From Coriaria nepalensis (lineage: Eukaryota > Streptophyta > Magnoliopsida > Cucurbitales > Coriariaceae): 64,000 bases of DNA. The notes beneath the pieces are model-generated. The model worked only from the letters and a program-made list of their open reading frames with translations, did no database searches and was not told the DNA's origin. The stretch covers positions 5,223,001 to 5,287,000 of the forward strand of contig CP114490.1 in assembly GCA_027186245.1 (NCBI GenBank), written 5' to 3'. A program made the translations under genes and the position numbers. Shown in pieces: positions 27,379 to 41,009 of the stretch (position 1 is its first letter; each line of letters starts with the position of its first letter).

Positions 27379-30363
27379 ATTTTCACACATCAAACACAAA
27401 TTCCATGCATAACTTGGTAGTGATCTTACAAGGGCAGTTGTGTCTTTGTTTCACCTGAAAATAATTTCAATGAGTCTTCTCAAGCCACTAAATCGTTCGA
27501 ATGAGGTTCGAACGAATTCTTTTTTCGCACTTCAAACATAAGTTTTGTGCATAGCATTCTAATGATAATTCCAGCAAATGTATGCTTTTGTTTCAAATGA
27601 AACTCAATTCAATGAGTCTGCTCAAGCCACTAAGTCATATGAATAAGGTTCGAACGAATTCTATTTTCGCACTTCAAACATATGTTTGGTGCATAACATG
27701 CTAATGATCTTTGAAGGAGTTGTTTTTTCCTGTTTTTCACGTTTGACTCATTTGAATGCGTCTCTTCAAGCCACTAAACAATTTGAATGATGTTCAAATG
27801 AATTCTATTTTCACACATCAAACACAAATTATGTGTATAACTTGCAAGTGATCTTAGAAGCGCAGTTGTGTCTTTGTTTCACCTAAAAATCATTTCAATG
27901 AGTCTTCTCAAGCCACTAAATCATTCGAATGAGGTTCGAACGAACTCTATTTTCGCATTTCCAACACAAGTTTCGTGCATAACATTCTCATGATAATTCC
28001 AGCAAATGTGTGCTTTTGTTTCAAATGAAACTCAATACAATGAGTCTGCTCAAGCCACTAAGTCATATGAATAAGGTTCAAACGAGTTCTATTTTCGCAC
28101 TTCCAACATATGTTTGGTGCATAACATGCTAATGATCTTAGAAGGACTTGTTTGCCTGTTTTTCACCTTAGACTCATTTGAATGCGTCTCTTCAAGCCAC
28201 TAAACAATTTGAATGATGTTCAAACGAATTCTATTTTCACACATCAAACACAAATTCCGTGCATAACTTGCTAGTGATCTTAATAGGGCAGTTGTGTCTT
28301 TGTTTTACCTGAAAATAATTTCAATGAGTCTTCTCAAGCCACTAAATCATTTGAATGAGGATCGAACGAATTCTTTTTTCGCACTTCAAACACAAGTTTT
28401 GTGCATAACATTCTAATGATAATTCCAGCAAATGTGTGCTTTTGTTTCAAATGAAACTCAATTCAATGAGTCTTCTCAAGCCACTAAGTCATATGAAAAA
28501 GGTTCAAACGAGTTCTATTTTCGCACATCAGACACATGTTTCGTGCATAACATGCTAATGATCTTAGAAGGACATGTGTGACTTTTTTTCACCAAAATCT
28601 CGTATGAATGCATCTCCTAAAGCAACTAAACCCTTTGAATGATATTCAAACGAATTCTATTTTCACACATCAAACACAATTTCCGTGCATAACATGCTAC
28701 TGATCATACAAGGACAGTTGTGTCTTTGTTTCACCTGAAAATAATTTCAATGAGTCTTCTCAAGCCACTAAATCATTCGAATGAGGTTCGAACGAATTCT
28801 ATTTTCGCACTTCAAACACAAGTTTCGTGCATAACATTATAATGATAATTCGAGTAAATGTATGCTTTTGTTTCACACAAAACTAAATTCAATGAGTCTG
28901 TTCAAGCCACTATGTCATATGAATAAGGTTCGAACGAATTCTATTTTTGCATTTCAAACATATGTTTGGTGCATAACATGCTAATGATCTTAGAATGACT
29001 TGTTTGCCTGTTTTTCACTGTAGACTCATTTGAATGCGTCTCTTCAAGCCACTAAACAATTTGATTGATGTTCAGACGAATTCTATTTTCACACATCAAA
29101 CACAAATTCCGTGCATAACTTGCTTGTGATCATACAAGGACAGTTCTGTCTTTGTTTCAGCAGAAAATAATATCAATGAGTGTTCTCTAGCCACTAAATC
29201 AATCAAATGAGGTTTGACCGAATTCTATTTTCACACTTCAAACGCAAGTTTCGTGCATAACATTCTAATGATAATTCCAGCAAATGTGTGCTTTTGTTTC
29301 ACGTGAAACTCAATTCAATGAGTATGCTTAAGCCACTAAGTCATATGAATAAGGTTCGAACGAATTCTATTTTCGCACTTCCAAACATATGTTTGGTGCA
29401 TAACATGCTAATGATATTAGAAGGACTTGTTTGCATGTTTTTCGCCTTAGACTCATTTGAATGCGTCTCTTCAAGCCACTAAACAATTTAAATGATGTTC
29501 AAAGGAATACTATTTTCACACATGAAACACAAATTCCATGAATAACATGCTAGTGATCTTACAAGGGCAGTTGTGTCTTTGTTTCACTTGAAAATAATTT
29601 AAATGAGTCTTCTCAAACCATTAAATCATTCGAATGGGGTTCGAACGAATTCTATTTTCGCACTTCAAACACAAGTTTCGTGCATAACATTTTGATGATA
29701 ATTCCAGCAAATGTGTGTTTTTGTTTCACATGAAACTCAATTCAATGAGTCTGCTCATGCCACTAAGTCATATGAATAAGGTTCGAACGAATTCTAGTTT
29801 CACACTTCAAACATATGTTTGGTGCATAACATGCTAATGATCTTAGAAGGACTTGTTTGCCTGTTTTTCACCTTAGACTCATTTGAATGCGTCTCTTCAA
29901 GCCATTAAACAATTTGAATGATGTTTAAACGAATTCTATTTTCACACATCAAACACAAATTCCGTGTATAACTTGCTAGTGCTCTTACAAGGGTACTTGT
30001 GTCTTTGTTTCACTTGAAAATAATTTCAATGAGTCTTCTCAAGCAACTAAATCATTCGAATGAGGTTCGAACGAATTATATTTTCGCACTTCAAACACAA
30101 ATTTCGTGCATAACATTCTAATGATAATTCCAGCAAATGTGTGCTTTTGTTTCACATGAAACTCAATTAAATGAGTCCGCTCAAGCCACTAAGTCATATG
30201 AATAAGGTTCGTACGAATTCTTTTTTCGCACTTCAAACACATATTTCGTGCATAACATGCTAATGATATTAAAAGGACATGTGTGACTTTTTTTCACCTA
30301 AGTCTCGTTTGAATGCGACTCTTAAAGCCACTAAACCCTTTGAATGATGTTCAAACGAATTCT

Positions 30364-31216
30364 ATTTTCACACATCAAACACAATTTCCGTGCATAACAT
30401 GCTAGTGATCATACAAGGACAATTGTCTCTTTGTTTCACCTGAAAATAATTTCAATGAGTCTCTTCAAGCCACTAAATCATTCGAATGAGGTCCGAACTA
30501 ATTCTATTTTCGCACTTCAAACAGAAGTTTCGTGCATAACATGCTAATGATCTTAGAAGGACATGTGTGACGTTTTTTCACCTAAATCTCGTTTGAATGC
30601 GTCTCTTAAAGCCACTAAACCCTTTGAATGATGTTCAAACGAATTCTATTTTCATACATCGAACACAAATTCCGTGCATAACATGCTAGTGATCATACAA
30701 GGACAGTTGTCTCTTTGTTTCACTTGAAAATAATTTCAATGAGTCTTCTCAAGCCACTAAATCATTCGAATAAGGTCCGAACTAATTCTATTTTCGAACT
30801 TCAAACACAAGTTTCGTGCTTAACATGCTAATGATCTTTGAAGGACATGTGTGCACTTTTTTCACGTTAAACTCATTTGAATGTGTCTCTTCAAGCCACT
30901 AAACCATTTGAATGAGGTTCAAACAAATTTTATTTTCCCACATTAAACACAAATTCCGTGCATAACTTGCTAGTGATCTTACAAGGACAGTTGTGCATTT
31001 GTTTAACCTGAAAATCACTTCAATGAGTCTTGTCAAGCCACTAAATCATTCGAATGAGTTTCGAAAGAACTCTATTTTCGCACTTCAAACACATGTTTCG
31101 TGAATAACATGCTAATGATCTTAGAAGGACATGTGTGACTTTTTTTTCACCTAAATCTCGTTTAAATGCGTCTCATAAAGCCACCAAAGCATTTGAATGA
31201 TGTTCAAACGAATTAT
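30364..31216 (+). repeat. Three consecutive A-C dimers lacking B
   Basis: Units 30364-30647, 30648-30931 and 30932-31216 are 284, 284 and 285 bp (two monomers each). In each, A runs directly into a C monomer carrying ATGCTAATGATCTT. The class B signature ATTCTAATGATAATT is absent throughout. The dimers are not identical: the middle one has GTGCACTTTTTTCACG and GTGTCTCTTCAAGCCAC (C3-like), the outer two are C2. The first two share GGTCCGAACTAATTC at the A end, so these two share ancestry. Confidence 0.88.
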
Positions 31217-34200
31217 ATTTTCACACATCAAACACAAATTGCGTGCATAACTTGCTAGTGATCATACAGGGACAGTTGTGTTGTTGTTTCACCTGAAAAT
31301 AATTTCAATCAGTCTTCCTAAGCCACTAAATCATTCGAATGAGCTTCGAATGAATTCTATTTTTGCACTACAAACACAAGTTTTGTGCATAACATTCTAA
31401 TAATAATTCCGGCAAATGTGTGCTTTTGTTTCACATGAAACTCAATTCATTGAGTCTGCTCAAGCCACTAAGTCATATGAAGAAGGGGCGAATGGATTCT
31501 ATTTTCGCACTTCAAACACATGTTTCGCGCATAACATGCTAATGATCTTAGAAGGACATGAGTGACTTTTTTTCACCTATATCTCGTTTGAATGCATCTC
31601 CTAAGGCCACTAAACCCTTTGAATGATGTTCAAACAAATTCTATTTTCACACATGAAACACAAATTCCGTGCAAAACATGCTAGTGATCATACAAGGACA
31701 GTTGTGACTTTGTTTCACCATAAAATAATTTAAGTGAGTCTTCTCAAGGCACTAAATCATACGAATCAGGTTCGAACGAATTCTATTTTCGCACTTCAAA
31801 CACAAGTTTCGTGCATAACATTCTAATGATAATTCCAGCAAATGTGTGCATTTGTTTCACATGAAACTCAATTCAATGAGTCTGCTCAAGCCACTAAGTC
31901 ATATGAATACGGTTCGAACAAATTTTATTTTCGCACTTCAAACATATGTTTGGTGTATAACATGCTAATGATCTTAGAAGGACTTGTTTTCCTATTTTTC
32001 ACCTTAGACTGATTTGAATGCGTCTCTTCAACCCACTAAACAATTTGAATGATGTTCAAACGAATTCTATTTTCAGACATCAAACACAAATTCGGTGCAT
32101 AACTTGCTAGTAATCTTACAAGGCCAGTTGTGTCTTTGTTTCACTTGCAAATAATTTCAATGAGTCTTCCCAAGCCACTAAATCATTCGAATGTGGTTCG
32201 AACGATTTCTATTTTCACACTTCAAACACAAGTTTCATGCATAACATTCTAATGATAATTCCAGCAAATGTGTGCTTTTGTTTCACATGAAACTCAATTC
32301 AATGAGTCTGCTCAAGCCACTAAGTCATATGAATAAGGTTCAGACGAATTCTATTTTCGCACTTCAAAAACATGTTTCGTGCATAACGGGCTAATGATCT
32401 TAGAAGGACATCTGTGACTTTTTTTCACCTATATCTCTTTTGAATGTGTCTCTTCGAGGCACTAAACCATTTGAATGATGTTCAAACGAATTCTATTTTC
32501 ACACATCAAACACAAATTCCGTGCATAACTTGCTAGTGATCATACAAGGTCAGTTGTGTCTTTGTTTCATCTGAATATAATTTCAATGAGGCTTCCCAAG
32601 ACACTAAATCATTCGAATGTGGTTCGAACGATTTCTATTTTTGCACTTCAAACACAAGTTTCGTGCATAACATTCTAATGATAATTTGAGCAAATGTGTG
32701 CGTTTGTTTCACATGAAACTCAATTCAATGAGTCTGCTCAAGCCACTGAGTCATATGAATAAGGTTCGAACAAATTCTATTTTCGCACTTGAAACACATG
32801 TTTGATGCATAACATGCTAATGATCTTAGAAGGACTTGTTCGCCTGTTTTTCACCTTAGACTCATTTGAATGCATCTCTTCAAGCCGCTAATAAATTTGA
32901 ATGATGTTCAAACGAATTCTATTTTCACACATCAAACACTAATTCCATGCATAACATGCTAGTGATTATACAAGGACAGTTGTGTCTTTGTTTCACCAGA
33001 AAATAATATCAATGAGTCTTCTCAAGCCACTAAATCATTCGATTGAGGTTCGACCGAATTCTATTTTCGCACTTCAAACACAAGTTTCGTGCCTAACATT
33101 CTAATGAACATTCTAGCGAATGTGTACTTTTGTTTCACATGAAACTCAATTCAATGAGTCTAATCAAGCCACTAAGTCATATGAATATGGTTCGTACGAA
33201 TTCTATTTTGGCACTTCAAACACATGTTTTGTACATATCATGATAATGATTCTAGAAGGACATGTGTGACTTTTTTTCACCTAAATCTCATTTGAATGCG
33301 TCCTTAAAGCCACTAAACCATTTGAATGATGTTCAAACGAATTCTATTTTCACACATCAAACACAAATTCCGTGCATAACTTGCTGGTGATCATACAAGG
33401 ACAGTTGTGTCTTTGTTTGACCTGAAAATAATTTCAATAAGTCTTGTCAAGCCACTAAATCATTCGAATGAGCTTCGAACGATTTCTATTTTCGCACTTC
33501 AAACACAAGTTTCGTGCATAACATTCTAATGATAATTCCAGAAAATGTGTGCTTTTGTTTCACATGAAACTCAATTCAATGAGTCTCCTGAAGCCACTAA
33601 ATCATATGATCAAGGTTCGAACGAATTCTATTTTCGCACTTCAAACAGAAGTTTCCTGCATAACATGCTAATGATCTCTGAAGGACATGTGTGCTTGTTT
33701 TTCACCGTAGACTCTTTTGAATGTGTCTCTTCGAGGCACTAAACCATTTGAATGATGTTCAAACGATTTCTATTTTCACACATCAAACACAAATTCCGTG
33801 CATAACTTGCTAGTGATCATACAAGGTCAGTTGTGTCTTTGTTTCATCTGAAAATAATTTCAATGAGTCTTCCCAAGCCACTAAATCATTCGAATGTGGT
33901 TCGAACGATTTCTATTTTCGCACTTCAAACACAAGTTTCGTGCATAACATTCTAATGATAATTCTAGCACATGTGTGCTTTTGTTTCACATGAAACTCAA
34001 TTCAATGAGTCTGCTCAAGCCACTAAGTCATTTGAATAAGGTTCAGACGAATTCTATTTTCGCACTTCAAAAACATGTTTCGTGCATAACATGCTAATGA
34101 TCTTAGAAGGACATGTGTGACTTTTTTTCACCTATATCTCTTTTGAATGCGTCTCTTAAAGCCACTAAACCATTTAAATGACGTTCAAACAAATTCTATT

Positions 34201-35760
34201 TTCACACATCAAACACAAATTCCGTGCAAAACATGCTAGTGATCATACAAGGACAGTTGTAACTTTGTTTCACCAGAAAATTATTTCAGTGAGTCTTCTC
34301 AAGCCACTAAATCATATGAATGAGTTTCGAACGAATTCTATTTTCGCACTTCAAACACAAGTTTCGTGCATAACATTCTAATGATAATTCCAGCAAATGT
34401 GCGCTTTTGTTTCACATGAAACTCAATTCAATGAGTCTGCTCAAGCCACCAAGTCATATGAATAAGGTTCGAACAAATTCTATTTTCGCACTTCAAACAC
34501 ATGTTTTGTGCATAACATGCTAATGATCTTAGAAGGACATGTGTGACTTTTTTTCACCTAAATCTCTTTTGAATGTGTCTCTTAAAGCCACTAAACCATT
34601 TGAATGATGTTCAAACGAATTCTATTTTCACACATCAAACACAAATTCCGTGCATAACTTGCTAGTGATCATACAAGGTCAGTTGTGTCTTTGTTTCATC
34701 TGAAAATAAATTTCAATGAGGCTTCCCAAGACACTAAATCATTCGAATGTGGTTCGAACGATTTCTATTTTCGCACTTCAAACACAAGTTTCGTGCATAA
34801 CATTCTAATGATAATTCCAGCAAATGTGTGCTTTTGTTTCACATGAAACTCATTTCAATGAGTCTACTCAAGACCCTAAGTCATATGAATAAGGTTCCGA
34901 AGAATTCTATTTTTGCACTTCGAACAAATGTTTCGTGCATAACATGCTAATGATCTTAGAAGGATAAGTGTGACTTTTTTTCACCTAAATCTCTTTTGAA
35001 TGCGTCTCTTAAAGCCACTAAACCATTTAAATGATGTTCAAACAAATTCTATTTTCACGCATCAAACACAAATTCCGCGAATAACTTGCAAGTGATCATA
35101 CAAGGACAGTTGTGTCTTTGTTTCACCTGAAAATAATTTCAATGAGTCTTCTCAAGCCACTAAATCATTCGAATGTGGTTCGAACGATTTCTATTTTCGC
35201 ACTTCAAACACAAGTTTTGTGCATAACATTCTAATGATAATTCAAGAAAATGTGTGTTTTTGTTTCACATGAAACTCAATTCAATGAGTATGCTCAAGCC
35301 ACTAAGTCATATGAATAAGGTTCGAACAAATTCTATTTTCGCACTTCAAACACATGTTTTGTGCATTACATGGTAATGATCTTAGAAGGACAAGTGTGAC
35401 TTTTTTTCACCTAAATCTCATTTGAATGCGTCTCTTAAAGCCACTAAACCATTTGAATGATGTTCAAACGAATTCTACTTTCACACATCAAACACAAATT
35501 CCGTGCATGACTTGCTAGTGATCATACAAGGACAGTTGTGTCTTTGTTTCACCTGAAAATAATTTCAACGAGTCTTCTCCAGCCACTAAATCATTCGAAT
35601 GTGGTACAAACGATTTCTATTTTCGCACTTCAAACACAAGTTTCATGCATAACATTCTAAAGATAATTCAAGCAAATGTGTGCTTTTGTTTCACGTGAAA
35701 CTCAATTTAATGAGTATGCTTAAGCCACGAAGTCATATGAATAAGGTTCGGACGAATTCT

Positions 35761-35903
35761 TTTTTCGTACTTCAAACACATGTTTCGTGCATAACACGCT
35801 AATAATCTTTGAAGGACATGTTTGCCTGTTTTTTATCTAAATCTCATTTGAATGCGTCTCTTAAAGCCACTAAAACCATTTGAATGATGTTTAAACGAAT
35901 TCT
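35761..35903 (+). repeat. C1/C2 hybrid C monomer
   Basis: The middle reads GAAGGACATGTTTGCCTG, which is C1-like in its GTTTGCCTG. It then switches to TTATCTAAATCTCATTTG and CTTAAAGCCACTAAAACC, which is C2. The switch lies within about 20 bp around 35820-35845. A within-monomer switch of this kind is the expected product of gene conversion or homologous exchange between C1 and C2. Confidence 0.72.
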
Positions 35904-36755
35904 ATTTTAACACATCAAACACAAATTCGGTGCATAACTTGCTAGTGATCATACAAGGATAGTTGTGTCTTTGTTTCACCTGAAAAGAATTTCAATGAGT
36001 CTTGTCAAGCCACTAAATCATTCGAATGAGCTTCGAACGATTTCTATTTTCGCACTTCAAACACAAGTTTCGTGCATAACAGTTTAATGATAATTCCAGC
36101 AAATGTGTGCTTTTGTTACACATGAAACTCAATTCAATGAGTCTGCTCATGCCACTAAGTCATATGAATAAGGTTGGAACGAATTCTATTTTCGCACTTC
36201 AAACACCTGTTTTGTGCATAACATGCTAATGATCTTAGAAGGACAAGTGTGACTATTTTTCACCTAAATCTCATTTGAATGCGTCTCTTAAACCCACTAA
36301 AACATTTGAATGAGGTTCAAACAAATTCTATTTTCACACATCAAACACAAATTATGTGCAGAACTTGCTAGTGATCATACAAGGACAGATGTGTCTTTGT
36401 TTCACCTGAAAATAATTTCAATGAGTCTTCTTAAGCCACTAAATCATTCGAATGTGGTTCGAACGATTTCTATTTTTGCACTTCAAACACAAGTTTCGTG
36501 CATAACATTCTAATGATAATTCCAGCAACTGTGTGCTTTTGTTACATATGAAACTCAATTCAATGAGTATGCTCAAGGTACTAAGTCATATGAATAAGGT
36601 TCGAACGAATTATATTTTCACACTTCAAGCACATGTTTCGTGCATAACTTGCTAATGATCTTAGAAGGACAAGTGTGACTTTTTTTCACCTAAATATCAT
36701 TTGAATGCGTCTCTTAAAGCCACTAAAACATTTGAATGATGTTCAAACGAATTCT

Positions 36756-39700
36756 ATTTCCACACATCAAACACAAATTCCGTGCATAACTTGCTAGTGA
36801 TCGTACAAGGACAGTTGTGTCTTTGTTTCACCTTAAAATCATTTCAATGAGTCTTCCCAAGCCACTAAATCATTCAAATAAGATTCGAACGAATTATATA
36901 TTCGCACTTCAAACACAAGTTTCGTGCATAACTTTCTAATGATATTTCAAGCAAACGTTTGCTTTTGTTACACATGAAACTCAATTCAGTGAGTCTCCTC
37001 AAGCCACGAAATCATATGAATAAGTTTCGAACGAATTCAATTTTCGCACTTCAAAGAGAAGTTTTGTGTATGACACGCTAATTATCTTTGAAGGACATGT
37101 GTGCCTGTTTTTCACCTAGGACTCATTTGAATGTGTCTTTTCAAGACACTAAACCATTTGAATGATGTTCAATTGAATTCTATTTTCACACATCAAACAC
37201 AAATTCCGTGCATAACTTGCTAGTGATCAAACAAGGACAGTTGTGCCTTTGTTTCACCTGAAAATCATTTCAGTGAGTCTTCCCAACCTACTAAATCATT
37301 CGAATGAGATTCGAACGAATTATATATTCGCACTTCAAACACAAGTTTCGTGCATAACATTCTAATGATCTTTGAAGCAAACGTATGCTTTTGTTTCACA
37401 TGAAACTCAATTCAGTGAGTCTCCTCAAGCAACTAAATCATATCAATAAGGTTAGAACGAAATCTATTTTCGCCCTACAAACAGAAGTTTCGTGCATAAC
37501 GTGCTAATGATCTTTGAAGGACATGTGTGCCAGTTTTTCACTTTAGACTCATTTGAATGTGTCTCTTCAAAACACTAAACCATTTGAATGATGTTCAAAC
37601 GAATTCTATTTTCACACATCAAACACAAATTCCGTCCATAACTTGCTACTGATCATACAAGGACAGTTGTGACTTTGTTTCACCTGAAAATCATTTCAAT
37701 GAGTCTTCCCAAGCCACTAAATCATTCAAATGAGTTTTGAACGAATTATATATTCGCACTTCAAACACAAGTTTCGTGCATAACATTCTAATGATCTTTC
37801 AAGCAAACGTATGCTTTCGTTTCACATGAAACTCAATTCAGTGAGTCTCCTCAACCCCGTAAATCGTATGAATAAGGTTCGAACGAATTCTATTTTCAAA
37901 CTTCAAACAGAAGTTTCATGCATAACATGCTAATCGTCTTTGAAGGACATGTGTGCCTGTTTTTCACCTTGGACTCATTTGACTGTGTCTCTTCAAGACA
38001 CTAAACCATTTGTATGATGTTCAAATGAATTCTATATTCAGACATCAAACACAAATTCCGTGCATAACTTGCTAGTGATCATATGACGATAGTTGTGTCT
38101 TTGTTTAAGCTGAAAATTATTTCAATGAGTCTTCTCAAGCCACTAAATCATTCGAATGAGATTCGAACGAATTATATAATCGCACTGCAAACACAAGTTT
38201 CGTGCATAATATTCTAATGATATTTCAAGCAAACGTATGCTTTTGTTTCACATGAAACTCAATTCAGTGAGTCTCCTCAAGCCACTAAATCATATGAATA
38301 AGGTTCGAACGAATTCTATTTTCGCACTTCAAACAGAAGTTTCGTGCATAACATGCTAATGATCTTTGAAGGACATGTGTGCTTGTTTTTCACCTTAGAC
38401 TCATTTGAATGTGTCTCTTCAAGACACTAAACCATTTGGATGATGTTCAAATGAATTCTATTTTCAAACATCAAACACAAATTCCCTGCATAACTTGCTA
38501 GTGATCATATAAGGATAGTTGTGTCTTTGGTTAACCTGAAAATTATTTCAATGAGTCTTCTCAAGCCACTAAATCATTCGAATGATATTCGAACAAATTC
38601 TATTATCGCACTTCAACACAAGTTTCGTGGATAATATTCGAATGATATTTCAAGCAAACGTGTGGTTTTGTTTCACATGAAACTCAATTCAATGAGTCTC
38701 CTCAAGCACTAAATCATATGATCAAGGTTCGAACGAATTCTATTTTCGCCCTTCAAGTAGAAGTTTCATGCATAACATGCTAATGATCTTTGAAGGACAT
38801 GTGTGCTTGTTTTTCACCTTAGACTCATTTCAATGTCTCTCTTCAAGACACTAAACCATTTGGATGATGTTCAAATGAATTCTATTTTCACACATCAAGC
38901 ACAAATTCTGTCCATAACTTGCTAGTGATCATACAAGGACAGTTGTGTCTTTGTTTCACCTGAAAATCATTTCAATGAGTCTTCCCAAGCCACTAAATCA
39001 TTCAAATGAGATTCGAACGAATTATATATTCGCACTTCAAACACAAGTTTCGTGCATAACATTCGAATGATATTTCAAGCAAACGTGTGGTTTTGTTTCA
39101 CATGAAACTCAATTCAATGAGTCTCCTCAAGCCACTAAATCATATGATCAAGGTTTGAACGAATTTTATTTTCGCACTTCAAACAGAAGTTTCGTGCATA
39201 ACATGCTAATCATCTTTGATGGACATGTGTGCTTGTTTTTCACCTTAGACTCATTTGAATGTGTCTCTTCAAGACACTAAACTATTTGAATGATGTTCAA
39301 ATGAATTCTATTTTCGCACATCAAACACAATATCCGTGCATAACTTGCTAGTGATCATACAAGGACAGTTGTGTCTTTGGTTATTTGAAAATCATTTCAA
39401 TGAGTATTCTCAAGCCACTAAATCATTCGAATGAAATTCGTAGGAATTCTATTTTCGCACTTCAAACACAAGTTTCGTGCATAACATTCGAATGATATTT
39501 CAAGCAAACATGTGCTTTTGTTTCACATGAAACTAAATTCAGTGGGTCTCCTCAACCCCCTAAATCATATGAATAAGGTTCGAACGAATTCTATTTTGGC
39601 ATTTCAAACAGAAGTTTCGTGCATAACATACTGATGATCTTTGATAGATATGTGTGCCTGTTTTTCACCTTCGACTCATTTGAATGTGTCTCTTCAAGCT

Positions 39701-41009
39701 ACTAAACCATTTGAATGATGTTCAAATGAATTCTATTTTCACACATCAAACACGAATTTCGTGCATAACTTGCTAGTGATCATACAAGGACAGTTGTGTC
39801 TTTGTTTCACCTGAAAATCATTTCAATGAGTCTTCCCAAGCCACTAAATCATTCGAATGAGATTCGAACAAATTCCATATTTGCGCTTCAAACACAAGTT
39901 TCGTGCATAACATTTTAATGATATTTCAAGCAAACGTATACTTTTGTTTCACATGAAACTCAATTCAGTGAGTCTCCTCAAGCCACTAAATCATATGAAT
40001 AAGGTTCGAACGAATTCTATTTTCGCACTTCAAACAGAAGTTTCGTGCATAACATGCTAATCATCTTTGAAGGACATGTGTGCTTGTTTTTCACCTTAGA
40101 CTCATTTGAATGTGTCTCTTCAAGACACTAAACCATTTGGATGATGTTCAAATGAATTCTATTTTCATACATCAAACACAATATCCATGCATAACTTGCT
40201 AGTGATCATATGAGGATAATTGTGTCTTTGTTTAATCTGAAAATCATTTCAATGAGTCTTCTCAAGCCACTAAATCATTCGAATGAGATTCGAATGATTT
40301 CTATTTTCTCACTCCAAACACAAGTTTCGTGCATAACATTCTAATGATATTTTAAGCAAACGTGTGCTTTTTTTTCAAATGAAACTCAATTCAGTGACTC
40401 TCCTCAGCCCCTAAATTATTTAATCAAGGTTCGAACGAAATCTATTTTCGCACTTCAAACAGAAGTTTCGTGCATAACATGCTAATGATCTTTGAAGGAC
40501 ATGTGTGCCTGTTTTTCACCTTAGAGTCATTTGAATGTGTCTGTTCAAGACACTAAACCATTTGAATGATGTTCAAATGAATTCTATTTTCACACATCAG
40601 ACACAAATTCCGTGCATAACTTGGTAGTGACCATACAAGGACAGTTGTGTCTTTGTTTCACCTGAAAATCATTTCAATTACTTCCCAACCCACAAAATCA
40701 TTCGAATGAGATTCGAACAAATTCTATATTTGCACTTCAAGCATAAGTTTCATGGATAACATTCTAATGATATTTCAAGCAAACGTATGCTTTTGTGTCA
40801 CATGAAACTCAATTCAGTGAGTCTCCTTAACCCACTAAATCATATGAATAAGGTTCGAAAGAATCCTATTTTCACACTTCAAACAGAAGTTTCGTGCATA
40901 ACATGCTAATGATCTTTGAAGGACATGTGTGCCTGTTTTTCACCTTAGACTCATTTGAATGTGTCTCTTCAAGACACTAAACCATTTGAATGATGTTCAA
41001 ATGAATTCT
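36756..41009 (+). repeat. Ten A-B-C3 trimers
   Basis: A starts are 36756, 37182, 37608, 38034, 38460, 38884, 39310, 39735, 40161 and 40586, with spacings of 424-426 bp. The C monomers are C3 from the first trimer on. The unit at 39310 already has a B1-like B monomer (AAACTAAATTCAGTGGGTC, CTCAACCCCCTAAATC) and a C that begins like B2 (GGCATTTCAAACAGAAG). Its A still has the full-length end, so it may be an intermediate or a recombinant between trimer and tetramer forms. Confidence 0.85.

Larger units (their letters stand above)
4673..28232 (+). repeat. Zone Ic: long regular A-B-C1 trimer array
   Basis: About 55 trimers at a 426 bp period, nearly all with C1. Small indels shift the grid: 5520 follows 5099 by 421 bp, and a short A lies at 17872. 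Local variants are shared by neighbouring or regularly spaced trimers, for example GTTTAAACGATATC at 12748, 21259 and 24241. The spacings of 8511 and 2982 bp are close to 20 and exactly 7 trimers. The interior holds one C2 and one extra B monomer (listed separately). I see nothing other than satellite. Confidence 0.92.
28233..36755 (+). repeat. Zone II: mosaic transition zone (C1, C2, C3-like and dimers)
   Basis: The C subtype of successive units is: 28233 C2; 28659, 29085, 29512 C1; 29938 C2; 30364, 30648, 30932 dimers; 31217 C2; 31643 C1; 32069 C2/C3 mix; 32495 C1; 32921 C2; 33346 C3-like; 33772 to 35051 C2; 35477 C1/C2 hybrid; 35904 and 36330 C2. Monomers look more divergent from one another here than in zone I. 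Both A-beta (29085, part of 32921) and A-alpha occur. No sequence other than satellite is visible. Confidence 0.85.
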
